A stretch of DNA of 64,000 bases from Sequoia sempervirens (Eukaryota; Streptophyta; Pinopsida; Cupressales; Cupressaceae): NCBI GenBank assembly GCA_007258455.2, contig VDFB02270651.1, positions 490,366,711 through 490,430,710 of the forward strand, given 5' to 3'. Under the pieces are notes generated by a model, which saw nothing but the letters and a program-made list of their open reading frames with translations, was not told the origin of the DNA and ran no database searches. Position numbers and translations under genes: made by a program. Positions within the stretch are counted from its first letter, which is position 1; each line of letters starts with the position of its first letter. Below are positions 11,371 through 23,566 of the stretch, in pieces.

Positions 11371-14300
11371 TGTAACGCTTGAAAAAAACACATTCCAAAA
11401 TAAATAATTACCTTGATCAATGCACATCACAAGTAAGAGATAGGAGATAACATGCAAAACATTTATATCCATGCATGCTCAAAGGAAATTTCATTAAATA
11501 TACTCAGTACATATATTTATTACTTCATTAATAATTCAAAGGAACTTCATACATTAATGAGTTACTATGTATATCAACACAAGGTTGTGCCTTTACCAAA
11601 TCTAGCCATATAGGCTTATACAAAGATACGCAAAACACAAAAATTCAAATATTGTTTAGCCAATTGAGGGAACAATAGTATCATCAATTCATCCAAAAAA
11701 TAACCATAACACAAGAATTTCATGAGTGGAAAAACCTTGTAGGGATGAAAAACCACTCGTAAAAGTGCCTCACTGGCTTAATGAAATGCCTCACTAGTCG
11801 AGCCTTACTGGCTACAAAGTTTCAATGGTTACATATGCCTCGTAGGCAATGGTCATACTATCTCATTGACAAGACCATTCATTACATATCTCTAGATATC
11901 ATGAGTGTCACACATATCAAGGAGCATATGGGAGTTATTTTACTAGTCACATAAGTTTTCACACAACATTTTCAAGTTTCACCAATGCATTATCCTTACA
12001 TATGAAATTTAGGTAGTTCCAACACTATCATGAATTGCTCCCAAGTATTTGTAAATAAGACCATTCTACTTCCAATGATCTCTCAAATATCACACAAGTA
12101 CGCTGCAATCACGCAAAGCTTCATGAAAGTAATTCTAATCCTGCTAGGATGCACGCATGCCTATGCAATTATAAGCAAAATGTTTACTTCTAAACTCAAT
12201 GATTCATATTTAGGTTTTATCAATGAGAGAGTAATACTATAAAGGAATTTAGAAGATATAGCTCATATATGTATGAGAATACATGTATAAGCTAATGTAT
12301 ATATATATGAGTATACATTCTTATGTAAATAAATCTCAAAATCAACTAAGTGAGGAAAATTCCTAATTTCTCTGTATATGTATAATAACCCATAATTCAT
12401 GAGAAAAGTGTCATCATTGAAGCTAACTTCCATAAAGTAGGGTATGATTCAACATTCATTTATCTTTTTATAAAAATCACAATTGATTCACAATACATAA
12501 TAGGCATAGGTGAATTGCATTCTAATTCTATATATATAGATCTAAGGTTAGAAAATGTCTCAAATTTCATATTCCTAAGAGAAATGCTCACAAGAAATAA
12601 ATTCTACTCTGATTTTGATAACTCACTTTTGACTCAGTTTAATCATTCCTCTAACATTTCAAGGTTTATATGTAATTAAATGTAAATGTGTAACTTCTTA
12701 TTTTTTTTCAAAGTATCCAATAAGTCGTTCCCAAGTTAAAGGGTTCAATCTAAAAATAAAAAATTTACATGACATTTGTAAAAATAAAATAAAATACTTC
12801 CAGGCAGAAATGTATACATTTTGAATGAACAAAATTTACCCAATTCGCTTAAAACAATTATAAGCAAGTATGTTCTTGCTTTCAAGATAGCCAATATTCC
12901 ATTTCTAATTACCATTCAGAATCTACCCATATTCACATGCACATATGCATATATTTGGATAGATACTCAAAGGTAAAACAATCCATTATAGAAACATATC
13001 TACTTAAAAAAAAAAATATGTGTTATTGCAATTCAAATTTATACATCTAATCTTTTCGAGTTTTAAATCTTGCTCACACACTTATTATATTTATATTCTT
13101 TTCTATACATATATCTAGAAATATAAATAGATACACAAAAATATTCATTTACAACTGAAGTAACTTACAATCTTTTTAAATAGAAAGATATATGCATATA
13201 TTTAATTAAATATGTGAATATATATACATACTTATAGACACTTCAGGGAATCACACTTACAATGAAATAATAAAAATAACGTCAGCTATGTAAAATATTT
13301 ACCTTACAATGTTGCAGTCGTTACATACATGATTCATATAATTACATACACAAATATATATATACACACACACACACACATTTATATTTATATACAAACA
13401 ATTTATCTTTCAATTTTTCCAGCACCAGCATGATTGTAGACACTTACAGCCAAAGGTATATTTGCTCATTTGAATTCTACAATGATTTAATTTTCAGAAT
13501 GTTTCATATATATATATATATATATAATTTTATCATAAATTTTCCAGCAACAATATATACATAAACAAATTCATCTATAAGTAATCTTCATAATATATAC
13601 AGACTAATATATGGATACAAAGAGATATCATTGTAAAACAACAAGTTTAATCACTTTTATATCAGATTTTTATTCATCTACTCTTTTCATTCTTACTTCC
13701 ATACATAAAGTATTTGTAATCATCTATATATATATATAGAAGAACAAAAAATTGTATTTTACAGCTGAAGTTTACACATTCTAAAATAGCTTCAGGCATA
13801 CATTCCACTGCCCCATAATTAAGATGTTCTATATATTTAAATACATATGTGTATATTTGTATATATATATATATTCACATGTAATTCTTTTTATATCCAT
13901 TTTGAAAATAATACATTCACAGCCAAAGTGTTATATAAGCCTACAACATATTATATACATAGAGGTATGCTTATGTATATATTTTTTAGATGAGTAAAAT
14001 TATTATATACATATATACATATTTTATGCATATATATTTATTTCAAAGCTGTATATTCATATTCAGTAATATATTTTCAGAAGTAGTAAAATGTTCAGAA
14101 TTAAGTATTCATTTGCCACATTAAAATCAAATACTCACAGTGGTGTTTTGTATATATATATATATACATAGGTGTATATACATATATATATACTTATATA
14201 TTTTATTATTTTTAACAAAAGAATAAAGACATTTCTAAAGCATGAATTCAACCTGTATTATATCTTTTAGAAATTTCACATGTATTTACCCATATTACTA

Positions 14301-15308
14301 TATATTTTATTATGTATATATATATATATATGCATATATATTAAACAATACAGTTTAAATATATAAGTATATATATGTATACACAGGTTAATTTAAATTG
14401 TAGCACAAGCAAACAACTTTTCTTCAATTTATAATAAATTTTGTTTTTCAACAAAGATTCAATCTGCAAAAAAAATAGTTCAATATATACATATATATAG
14501 GTATATATCATAGGATTATTTGTACACTATTGGCTCAAAATTTATGGAATAAACTCAATCAATTGGGGAATTTACCAAAATAACTTCACTTTTCCAAAAC
14601 ACAGTAACAAGTTCACACATTTGAATCAAAATACAATGGGAAAGGAATTAAAAACCTAGATTCGCTTCCTGTAGAATTCTCTTTCTTTATTTTTCCTTTC
14701 TTTCTTGTTTTTCTTTCCCTTCTCCACCATGCTAGATTCACCGTGCTTCAGAAACCCTCTTCTCAGCAACCAATTTTCAGTTATTTTTGCAAGCAATAAA
14801 GAAGATTATATAAAAGAACAATTGTGTTTCCGGTAATGATTTTCCTTTTTAAAGTTTTTCCCTTCCATTTTCATAACCTAATCTTTAAAATCAAAAATAA
14901 AATTTATTTTCATGTACGATATTTATCTTTAATTAATAATAGTAAAGAATTCTATTTTAATTGTAACTACATAACTATCCAAGTAAATAGTGAGCAATTG
15001 TCATTTGTAATTTACAAAAGAAATATTTACCTTAATAAGCAAGTAAAAAATATTATTCATGCACAAATTAAATATTTATTCTAAATAATATTAACGAAAT
15101 TTCACTTGCACATAAAATAATTTTCCTAAATAACAAAGTATTTTCATTTAATTGCAATTAAGTTAATTATTCTAAATAATAAGCATTATCAATTAATTGA
15201 AAAAAAATGAATTCTCTAATTAAAATATAATTATTTCCTTTTTGTTTGTTTATAACTTAATTTAATTAAACATTATAAAATTACAAACAATAAAAAGGGG
15301 TCGTGACA
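11371..15308. mobile_element. 3.94-kb solo LTR with 5-bp target-site duplication
   Basis: The unit starts TGTAACGCTT and ends GGGGTCGTGACA, so it has TG...CA termini. It is flanked on both sides by CTTAT (11,366-11,370 and 15,309-15,313), an exact 5-bp duplication as made by retroviral-type integration. Its 3,938 bp hold no pol domain on either strand; they are AT-rich with many TA runs (for example 13,508-13,527, 14,152-14,166, 14,316-14,332). The best reading is a solo LTR left by LTR-LTR recombination from a Gypsy element with very long LTRs. A noncoding LARD-like unit is less likely. Confidence 0.75.
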
Positions 15309-15313
15309 CTTAT

Positions 15314-15340
15314 TTATTAAATGATTGTAGGAGGCCAACA
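15314..15340 (+). repeat. Right end of LTR Y after the solo-LTR interruption
   Basis: If the solo LTR and one CTTAT are removed, LTR Y continues here and ends in ...GGCCAACA, followed a few bases later by the primer binding site. Confidence 0.55.
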
Positions 15341-15344
15341 TTTT

Positions 15345-15362
15345 TGGCATCGTTGCCAGGGA
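15345..15362 (+). promoter_or_regulatory. Primer binding site, tRNA-Asp type
   Basis: TGGCATCGTTGCCAGGGA differs from the Athila/Tat primer binding site TGGCGCCGTTGCCGGGGA mainly by C-to-T/G-to-A changes at CpG or adjacent positions. It marks the start of minus-strand DNA synthesis in the element to its right. Confidence 0.75.
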
Positions 15363-15539
15363 TGGTGTCAAACTAGGAATTTCTTTGGAGTCATTGGTAG
15401 TTTTTCTTGCTATAGTGTTTATGGAAGTTGTTCTTAGTATATATCCTCATTTAGGAAGTAATGACCCCCTTATTCTTTACCAATTGTTTGTGTGAGTTGG
15501 CTGATAGTGAGTGATACCACATGCATAGAGGAAGGTTAA

Positions 15540-16090
15540 GGGATGCTTATGGGAGATTGCTTCCTAACAATCCTAATCCATTCCAACTAGTTGAATATCA
15601 TAACCTACCAAGAGAAGAAGAAGTTCAGACCCACACCCCTTTGCTGATGCATTTCCTGATCTGACTAGCTCTGAAGTCTCCTTTGAAGACCAAAATTAGC
15701 TAGAGAACCCCATTGCTTTGGAACTACATCAAGCAGGAATGGGTGATGCAAATAGGAACATACCTAACCAACCAGCTTTTCCTTTGCCAATTGCCCATCA
15801 AAATGAAGTTGAAAACATCAAGAACATCCTTGCTTCAACATTCCCCAAGTTTTATGGACTTGTCATAGAATATCCTGATACCTTTTTATTTTAGTTTGAC
15901 ATACTCTACAGGATTTATGATTATACTACTAATTCCCATCAGCTTAAGCTATTTCCTACCACTCCGAAAGAGGTTGCATTAAGATGGGTCATGAGCCTAG
16001 GCAAAGATACTATGGAAACTTGGAAAGACACAAAGACAAAATTCCTTGAGAAATACAAGGAATATTGTAGGGGAAGCGACATGAGAGGAG
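15540..16090 (+). pseudogene. Gypsy (Athila/Tat) gag fragment
   Basis: The plus frame from about 15,811 to 16,083 reads like the retrotransposon gag core: F-P-K-F-Y-G, then L-K-L-F-P-T-T-P, then A-L-R-W-V-M-S-L-G and T-W-K-D-T-K-T-K-F-L-E-K-Y. There is an in-frame TAG near 15,893. The gag is broken off at about 16,091, where a family X LTR follows. With the upstream primer binding site and LTR it forms the 5' piece of one element. Confidence 0.7.
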
Positions 16091-17000
16091 GTGACTGTGA
16101 CATATATTTTTGGACACAATGGACTCTCTAACTCTTGTAGGGTTTTTCACCTAAAAGGAGAGAGATTAGATCCAAAAATGCTTATGTTACATTCAAAGTC
16201 AATGCAATATGGATGGAATATGAATATAATGTACTTAGATGCAATGTTTGAATGCAAGAAATGAATGAGACTAATTTTCCAATGAATAGAAACTAAAGGG
16301 AAAAAATCATTTGAAAACACATTGTGTAAATTATAAAATCACCTACAAATGAATAGAAAAATGCAACAGAAGTGGATTAGATTGGAAGTGTGCACCTAGA
16401 ACTTTGATGAGGATTGGAAATTGATCCTAGAATGCTAATGATGTTGTTTTTTAGGCCTGGAGGGACTCATTCACCATTCTAGGTGAATCATTCCAATTCT
16501 GTAAAACTAAACTGGATCCTATTTGGAACAAAAGGGTATCAAAAAATGCAGAAAACCAAAAACTGACCCTGTAGTGGGGCTCATTTTCCACCCATGGTGA
16601 ATTAGTCCACTTTTGAATTTTTGAATATTCAAAGGTTGACTCTGGAGCTTTTGGTTTGCACTTCGGCTTCCTATAGGTGTCCGCTTCCGAAACTGTCGTA
16701 TTTGGGCCTAAAAGTGACTTTTTGTTGATATTTTGACTTGAATGATGAAGAGATGACTTGAATGACTTTGAAATTTAATATTCAATGATTCTTAAGCCTC
16801 CAGGAGTCCTAAACCTACATACAAACAAGACAAGAAAGAGAAATTGTTGATTGTTAGGGTATGGGAGTTTGCCTTGGTCAAACCCCGTTTAGGTAATTAA
16901 ACCAAATTGATGAAAGAAAGGAATGAAACATGAAATAATGGAATAAATTACATTGCAATGATGAATCCATGTCTAATCTAATGAATCCTTCCAAGTCCTC
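16091..17000 (-). repeat. LTR family X copy III
   Basis: It aligns by eye with copy II (shared gggtttttcacctaaaagg at 16,140 and the cacctagaactttgatga phrase at 16,393) and with the ccttggtcaaaccccgttt block at 16,872. It interrupts the gag fragment on its left. The right boundary is approximate because no clear TGTA terminus is seen. Confidence 0.5.
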
Positions 17001-17023
17001 CTTCCACCACATCTAATGAATCC

Positions 17024-18037
17024 ATGCCAACTCAAGATTCCATTGCATCCCAAGAGCATGATAATTCTTCCATCCTATCTAGTGATGTCCTATCGCTCGA
17101 TGATCAAGATATGATTTCTACAAAATCTCATGATTCCCTTCCTCATCAAGGTCAAGATATGCTTCCATCTGAGAAAATCGCTTCATTCCATGAGGATGTT
17201 CATCCTTCTCAAGATCACGATATGCCTTTCACACCACTACAAGATGATTTTGTACCTAATGAAGAGCAAGTTACTCCATCTCCCACACCTCATGATCCTC
17301 TTCCAAGTCAAGATAAAAATACCCCATCATCCCCATGGAAAAATCCTATCACACCTATGCAAGCTATCCATGAACCCCACACCTACAAATTGGGATCCTC
17401 CACCTTCATCCACTCCGGTTTACTTCCAACACCTATCCTTTCATCCATATCAAATCCTCCCCAAAATGGCCTTGCATCTTGTTTCACAAACAACACATAT
17501 CCCAATGGTAGACGAGTGTCTCAAAGTATGAACTACAAAGGCAAAGGATTAGGCCTTCATGAACAAGGTATCTTAGAATCCCTTTTTTCTCAAGAAAACC
17601 CATATTACCATGGCCTTGGTTATACACCTAAGTTTCCTAGTCCATCAAACCTACCATCTATCTTAGGTCCTCATCCTAATCCACCAAACCTTCCATCTAT
17701 CGTAGGTCCTCATCCTAGTTCATCAAACCTTCCCTCTATCCTAGGTCCATATCCTATTCCTCAAGAACAACAAAGGCACACATCCTTGATGCCCTTTCAA
17801 AATTCTACCACCAACAACTCATCCATGATACCTCCATACCATTCATCTCCATCAATCTCTCATATTTCTCATGGAAGCAATTTGGGTACCAAATGTCAAA
17901 AGCTTCCATATCAAAATTCACATGTATCAAAGGATCAACGTGTCTCCTCGAAGAGGCATGCAAAAATAAAAGAAAATTTGATCCAAAATCAAAGGAAAAA
18001 TCAAAAAAGCCACAAAGGCATGTCAAAGAAAAAATAA
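17024..18037 (+). CDS. 337-codon retroelement-type protein with G-patch
   Basis: An uninterrupted frame encodes an acidic Ser/Pro/His-rich half with repeated S-Q-D and H-D phrases (residues 1-110), a G-patch-like block with Y-K-G-K-G-L-G-L-H-E-Q-G-I...H-G-L-G-Y (about 170-202), three near-repeats of S-N-L-P-S-I-L-G-P-H-P (about 205-250), and a Lys-rich basic tail (300-337). The G-patch matches the one in the minus-strand element at 6.7 kb. G-patches bind RNA or partner helicases; in Tat/Ogre elements one follows the protease. No protease, polymerase or promoter is visible, so this may be a surviving internal ORF of a non-autonomous element rather than a host gene. The start is the first ATG after an in-frame TGA. 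Confidence 0.5.
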   Translation: MPTQDSIASQEHDNSSILSSDVLSLDDQDMISTKSHDSLPHQGQDMLPSEKIASFHEDVHPSQDHDMPFTPLQDDFVPNEEQVTPSPTPHDPLPSQDKNTPSSPWKNPITPMQAIHEPHTYKLGSSTFIHSGLLPTPILSSISNPPQNGLASCFTNNTYPNGRRVSQSMNYKGKGLGLHEQGILESLFSQENPYYHGLGYTPKFPSPSNLPSILGPHPNPPNLPSIVGPHPSSSNLPSILGPYPIPQEQQRHTSLMPFQNSTTNNSSMIPPYHSSPSISHISHGSNLGTKCQKLPYQNSHVSKDQRVSSKRHAKIKENLIQNQRKNQKSHKGMSKKK

Positions 18038-19380
18038 AAATTTCCAAGACCACAAAGGTCTATAAATCAAAGAGAAAAATCTCAAAGGCCAAAATGGCCC
18101 ACAAATCAAATATCAAAGTTAAAAATCATGTGGATTCCAAAAAGTCGCATAGAAGCAATGAAATCTAAATCGACACTCAAATTTGCTAATCCAAAAGCTT
18201 CCTCCAATCTTCCATATAAAAGCCTATCACCTTCCAAATCCATTTTTCCTCCATCACTTCATCACCCTTCAAGGTGTGTACCAATGTTGATCTTGCCATC
18301 CTTTCCATATATCCATCAACAAACCTTTCAACCTCCTATCCATTATCCCATCATACCCTAAATTTGCCAACATTTAGGAGTGCAATTTCCCATTGCCATG
18401 GTTCATTAGAGAATATATTCGAGAGATATTTGGTTGTCAAACTTGATTCTTAATTCCTTCTTCCATCTCCCTATCATCCATATCCTATCTTCCATATTCG
18501 TCTTGCACTCTACACTTAGGGACAAGTTTTGTCCATCTTATCATTCATGGTCATTATCCCTTTTATGCTCATTCCTTACTTTTCCACCTTTGATCTTGAA
18601 AAAGTTAATGTTCTTGAACATCATGTATCTTATCCTATACGTGTTATCCATATCTTCCATACCATATCCTTCACCTTATCTTTCTAAATACATCCTTTCT
18701 TCCCATCCTTGGTCTTGATGAGGAATGGGAGAAAAGTACTTAGTCCTTGTGTTTATATCTTATCTAGTTGATCTTAATCATCCCATTCATTATCATTATC
18801 CTTGATTTCTTCCATTCCATATCTCCTATCTTATCAAAATCCATGTCATCATGTCCCTTTGCAACCTTGAATCTTATCATGCAAATCATATTTGAGCCTA
18901 CCTATAAAAAATTATCCAATCCTCATACCTTTTGTCAATCAATCATCAAAAATCATCAATCTTATCATACTTAGAGGAAATCAATGATCCTAAGTACTTA
19001 TCATCACCATGCCTTATGGAATCAATCATTCTTGGCATCTTAATCAATCAACCATTATCATCTTTTGACAAAAGATATGTTGCTTGTGTTACATGTTTTG
19101 CAGTGAATCTTTCATTTTGATCTATCATTTATCCATGGTTGCATTATCTCTATTGTGGGGCATCTTGTTCCTTCAATCAATCATATCATATCATTCATCC
19201 ATCTGTCTTGGGCTACATGACTTGATCTGCATCATTCATCCATTGTGCTTCCATGTTCACATCATGGCTTGATCTAGTGTTTGTATCATGGTATCCCCTA
19301 GTATTACTCATCCCATTCTAAAAATCAGTTTGTCTTATCATATCACACTGCAGGAATGTCCTACATTGGATCAAATTCTT
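18038..19380 (+). other. Pyrimidine-rich sequence, no recognised gene
   Basis: Sequence rich in short C/T runs and catcc/ttcc words. Short open frames are compositional. A Lys-rich reading (17,893-18,168) overlaps the end of the G-patch ORF in another frame and is probably a shadow. It may be the 3' noncoding part of the same element. Confidence 0.4.
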
Positions 19381-19407
19381 GCACATTCTGAAGGTCAGAA
19401 AATCTAA

Positions 19408-19458
19408 AATCCCAAAAACATTCAAAACATAGAAAAATCCCAAAAACATTCAAAACAT
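19408..19458. repeat. 28-bp tandem duplication
   Basis: The phrase aatcccaaaaacattcaaaa occurs twice, at 19,408 and 19,436, with a 28-bp period. Confidence 0.85.
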
Positions 19459-20140
19459 GTCAAAATCAAAAAATAGGTAAAAAAAAGTCAAAAGGTCAAA
19501 AACATAGTCTTTGTTTGAACTACGTCATCTCTGAGATTTGAACATAGGCAAGGGTGATCTTTGATTATCCCCTGAGACATATAGGTCAATATTTTAGGTG
19601 TTCGTTCTATTCATATTTTCATCTTGTAAATCTTGGTCATGTCATCAATCGAACTATGTGGTCTCTGCGTGTATAACATAAGCAAGGATAATTTGTTGAT
19701 CAACCCCCGAGGCCCCTAGGATATGTCTTTACGTTAGTTCTTGGTCATCATGGTCGTGTATCACCCTGGACTAGGGGAAAAATCTTGCACTCACTAGAGG
19801 AAACTAAACTATGAGCTTAAACCAACAGGCAAACAGTCGTCAGCCCAACCTTACAAACACAAACTTCAAATGGATGATTCAATCTTTCTGAATTAAGGGT
19901 TTATCACATTAAACACGAAAGTTCAAATTTTTCTACTTTGATTTTTGATATCATATCTCTTGAGTCCTTGATGATGTATCGAACTAGAGGAGCAAGGAAG
20001 GAGTATGATTTTTATTTGTCTATTGTTTGTAAGTTTATCATTATTACTATGCAAGTTGTCATGAGACGTGCACTAAAAAGTATCACCCATGACATTCTGA
20101 ATTTGCATAGGAAAAAGATTAACTCTTGCCTATTTATGCA

Positions 20141-20282
20141 AGTAATGCTTAGGTCATCTCAGTTTAATTATACGTAGATGCTTGTGTTAACTTGCAATTT
20201 TAAAACATCATGAAAGTAGTGCTCAAGTCATCTTGGTCTAAACTATGCCATTGATGCTTGTACTCACTTTCAACATTTTAAA
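20141..20282. repeat. About 74-bp diverged tandem duplication
   Basis: 20,141-20,205 and 20,215-20,282 share agta(a/g)tgct, (a/g)gtcatct, gatgcttgt and a ttttaaa end in the same order, with many substitutions. Confidence 0.65.
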
Positions 20283-20662
20283 GGCCCAATGATGATAAAG
20301 AGCACGAAAAATTGGTTAATATAAATTACAACTTTTGAATATGAGATTTGCATAGTTAAGTTAGACTGCATTCATCTTAGTATTGCATGTGTATTTATGA
20401 GGTTTTTCAATGCTAAAACAATTTCACAATGGTGTCATCTCTATTATTAATGGATTGAGTACACTAAACATTAACCAAAAACACATCATTCTCATTTAGT
20501 TGCACATCAGTTGCATCATCATTTGCATATCTTAGAAAACATTCTCATCTCATTTACATTCATACATTCCATCATAATATTTGCATCAGAAAATACAAAA
20601 GAAAATAATAAAGGACATAAATTGTATATCATTTCCAAAATCAAAATCATGTCATCCACTAT

Positions 20663-20793
20663 GCTTAAATAAGTGAGTCTGTTTAGATTTCTAAGAAATT
20701 TGGGAAATATGTCAGAGTTATGAAGCCTAAAAGATCAATCTACTGTAGTATTCCCTCTACTTTTGGAAGTTGGATAGACTCACTCATTTAAGC
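20663..20793. repeat. Imperfect foldback
   Basis: gcttaaataagtgagtct (20,663) pairs with the reverse complement of 20,773-20,793, with two mismatches in the outer 18 bp; weaker pairing continues inward. Total length is about 130 bp. Confidence 0.6.
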
Positions 20794-20829
20794 TTAAGGC
20801 CCTGACCATTTGAATTTGTGCACATTCAA

Positions 20830-20965
20830 TGACATTGCATAATCATGATCACATCACATTGCATAATCATAATCATCACATCACATTGCATAATTGTAAT
20901 AAATCACATCACATTGCATAATCATAAATACATTCATCACATTGCCTAATCATGTTATCATCACA
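20830..20965. repeat. cattgcataat(cat) short tandem array
   Basis: Five imperfect units containing cattgcataat or cattgcctaat, spaced about 24-28 bp apart. Confidence 0.8.
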
Positions 20966-21699
20966 TAGAAATTAAATAAATTTACAACATTGCATATCAT
21001 AATAAGGAAATCAAATGCATATCAACATTTAGATCATAATCACTGCTACATATCATATATCATAAAAAAATTCATAATGTCCATGTGTACAACGATATCC
21101 AAAAGCAGGATGAGATACATCAAAATCCAAAGGGCACTGTATCATGGGAAACACATCCTCAATCTCACAAAAAGTGTATACACAATGTCCAAGGAACATC
21201 ACAAAATGCTATGTTGAGCTCCGACCACCAGATGCTGCTCCTCTCATGGAACTAGTACCTCCTCTACCTGACGATCCTGGACCAGGATCTCTCTTATCTC
21301 CAGGAAATGGTTGTGTGACACCCATGCTAACAGTCCAAGAAGGAGATCTTCAAGAATGAGACTATACAAAACTCTCTCGTCGCTCAGGGGGAAGGAACCA
21401 ACTCATGATATTTACCTCTATAAAATTGCAACTCCTAAGAAATGTGTCAGATCTCTCTGAAGAATTTAGTTGTACCTACAAATGGTGTCATCTGTTGTAT
21501 CCTCTCGGCAATGGCCTCAACCTACTTTGTCCTGTGTCTAAAGGAATCCCTCTCTGAAGTAAGTATGATCATCTATGCCTGCAACTATTGTATTTGCTGC
21601 CTATATGTTGCTCTATCAATTGTCAAAATATCAATCTATGCCCGAAACTACCCTAACTCATCCTGAAGGGACACAATCTATGCTCAAGCTTGCACTATC

Positions 21700-22152
21700 T
21701 CACTCTGAAATGACTGAACATCTACCTACAAAGCCGCTATATGTGACAACTGCTGATGACAGGGTATCCCAATCCGAATCCTCAGAAGCATTGCCTGAGC
21801 TACAGTAACACTCCTCCAGTACCTCAGAACTACAAAAATAAAATGGATGACTCTCATCTGAACCATCATCACTCTCCCCACCACCCACTGCACCATCATC
21901 ACTCTCCCCACCACCCTCTACACCACCATCACCTCTATAACCACCCTCTGCACTACCATAATCACCTTTGCAAACACCCTCCCCACCATCATGACCACCC
22001 TCATCATCTCCTCCCTCTCGATCAACTGGTGGTACTGGATCCTCTGGATGAGTAAATCTAGGAAAGGGATGTGTGTGGAAGAACTCTGAATAATCCTCGG
22101 TCATCCTGACATCTGTAATATACGGAACATAATCCCATAAACCTAGTGTCAA
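21700..22152 (-). pseudogene. Acidic Gly/Asp-rich tail of the plant-mobile-domain protein
   Basis: A 150-codon minus frame begins with L-W-D-Y-V-P-Y-I-T-D-V-R and continues into Gly/Asp/Glu-rich repeats (G-G-G-E-S-D-D-G). It lies downstream (minus sense) of the mobile-domain core at 22.2-23.1 kb and is likely its C-terminal part. The repetitive codons make the opposite strand His/Pro-rich; that strand is a shadow. Confidence 0.5.
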
Positions 22153-22199
22153 GGTATAGTACTCTATATAAGCTGCCTCATATGATACAGAAGGGCCCC

Positions 22200-23135
22200 A
22201 CTCTAAAACATCTTTTCATCACCATGCATAATGGGAAAGTCCCAGGGGCATCCCTTGAACTCATCCAAACTATCGACATACTCGCAGATACAGGTATTGA
22301 TCAAGCACAACATGTTTAGAACTTGCCAATCAGATAGCAGGATAACAACATATATGGCATCTCCAGCTGATCCTCTCACCACTACTCACAATCCAAGTAC
22401 GGGCACCATGTGATAGTCTCCAAATCATCCAGAGCATGCCTCCAATGGGAAACCTTGCCAAACTAATGTTGGACATGTGGACTGTTATAACTAGAAACAT
22501 AGGGTCTCCCTAGTGGTCGATGTCTCTCTCCCATGGGTCGAGTAACAACTATATGCTCTAATGCCTAGGTCTACAGTAATGTGATGCCACATGACAGGCT
22601 CGTCACCCCGTAATAAAAAACCTCATGCAATATTAGTATAAGTGGGCTAACATGCATGAGCCCCATGCATATCTAGTAACATCAAGTGTCATCCACGATA
22701 ACACATGACCCCAACCTGCTGAAAATACCTTTGACCTACGATCAGGACAAAGGAATCCACCAATGAATCTGGAAAGCACACATGGCAAAGGATCATACCT
22801 GCTAACCATATATGTCCAAGGAATCCATCAGCCCGTAACATGATCATCTCGGGATAACCTCCACAGTACAGCTATCCTTCCCTACTCTATCTTATCATCT
22901 AGATCACTATCTCTCCCATCACTAGGATCCACAGAATACGATAGACATCCTTTGGAGTCATGATCATCTCTCCAGTTGGTAAATGAAACGTGTTATGTTC
23001 ACTGTGCCATCTCTCTGCCAACGATGTCAGCAAACCTCTGTTGATTCTATATTGTAGAATATCTAACAAGGAAGTCAACCCACAATGGGAGATAATCTCT
23101 AAGTTAGTTGAGGACAACCGGTGGACCATGTTCCA
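22200..23135 (-). pseudogene. Plant mobile domain (MAIN/MAIL-like) pseudogene
   Basis: The minus strand starts M-V-H-R-L and contains L-L-T-S-L-A-E-R-W-H, then N-T-F-H-L-P-T-G-E-M and T-P-K-D-V-Y-R-I-L, the hallmark of the plant mobile domain (aminotransferase-like, PF10536). Further on, in broken frames, come S-R-F-I-G-G-F-L-C-P-D-R-R, G-W-G-H-V-L and Y-A-W-G-S-C-M-L-A-H-L-Y. Several stops and frameshifts interrupt it, so it is not functional as read. Such domains occur in host genes for meristem maintenance and gene silencing and in transposon-encoded relatives; the surrounding repeats favour a transposon-borne copy. Confidence 0.8.
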
Positions 23136-23259
23136 GGTCTTTAGGAATCACTCCCGAGACTGGAGTACATCTCCATCTCCCTAATCATGAACAAAAATCA
23201 ATCAATCAAGCTAGTGTGTAGTCATTCAAATCAAATCAATTAGAACAATCAACATCTCA

Positions 23260-23566
23260 ATCAATCAACCCATCATTCCTCGCGTATCATGAGGACGATC
23301 TGCTATCATTCAAACTATCATTCCTGACCTATCATGAGGATGATTTGCTATCAATGAAACCATCATTCCTTTCCTATCATGAGGATGATCTAATATCAAT
23401 CAAACTGTCGTTCCTCACCTATCATGAGGACAATTTACTATCAATCAACACATCGTTCCTCACCTATCATGACGATGATTTGCTATCAATCAACCCATCA
23501 TTCCTCACCTATCATGTAGGCGATCTGCTATCAATCCTACCATCGTTCCTCACCTATCATGAGGAC
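23260..23566. repeat. 45-bp minisatellite, left part
   Basis: The ttcct word recurs at 23,276, 23,321, 23,366, 23,411, 23,456, 23,501 and 23,546: exactly 45 bp apart, seven units. In the plus frame the units stay open and give a 15-residue repeat of the type H-E-D-D-L-L-S-I-N-P-S-F-L-T-Y. The array is cut by a chromovirus and resumes at 29,529. Confidence 0.95.

Larger units (their letters stand above)
19460..21100. other. Unrecognised spacer with small repeats
   Basis: There is no domain or RNA gene. Two diverged GAACTA(C/T)GT...CTCTG phrases occur at about 19,518 and 19,650. A foldback, a 74-bp duplication and a cattgcataat array are listed separately. Confidence 0.45.

Noticed and set aside
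14824..15084. 86-codon frame near the solo LTR end
   Set aside because: Low-complexity AT-rich translation inside an LTR, with no motif.
21756..22055. His/Pro-rich protein on the plus strand
   Set aside because: It is the antisense shadow of the acidic Gly/Asp tail of the mobile-domain pseudogene.
23260..23566. CRISPR-like array
   Set aside because: The units abut with no unique spacers, and the sequence is plant nuclear DNA. It is a minisatellite.
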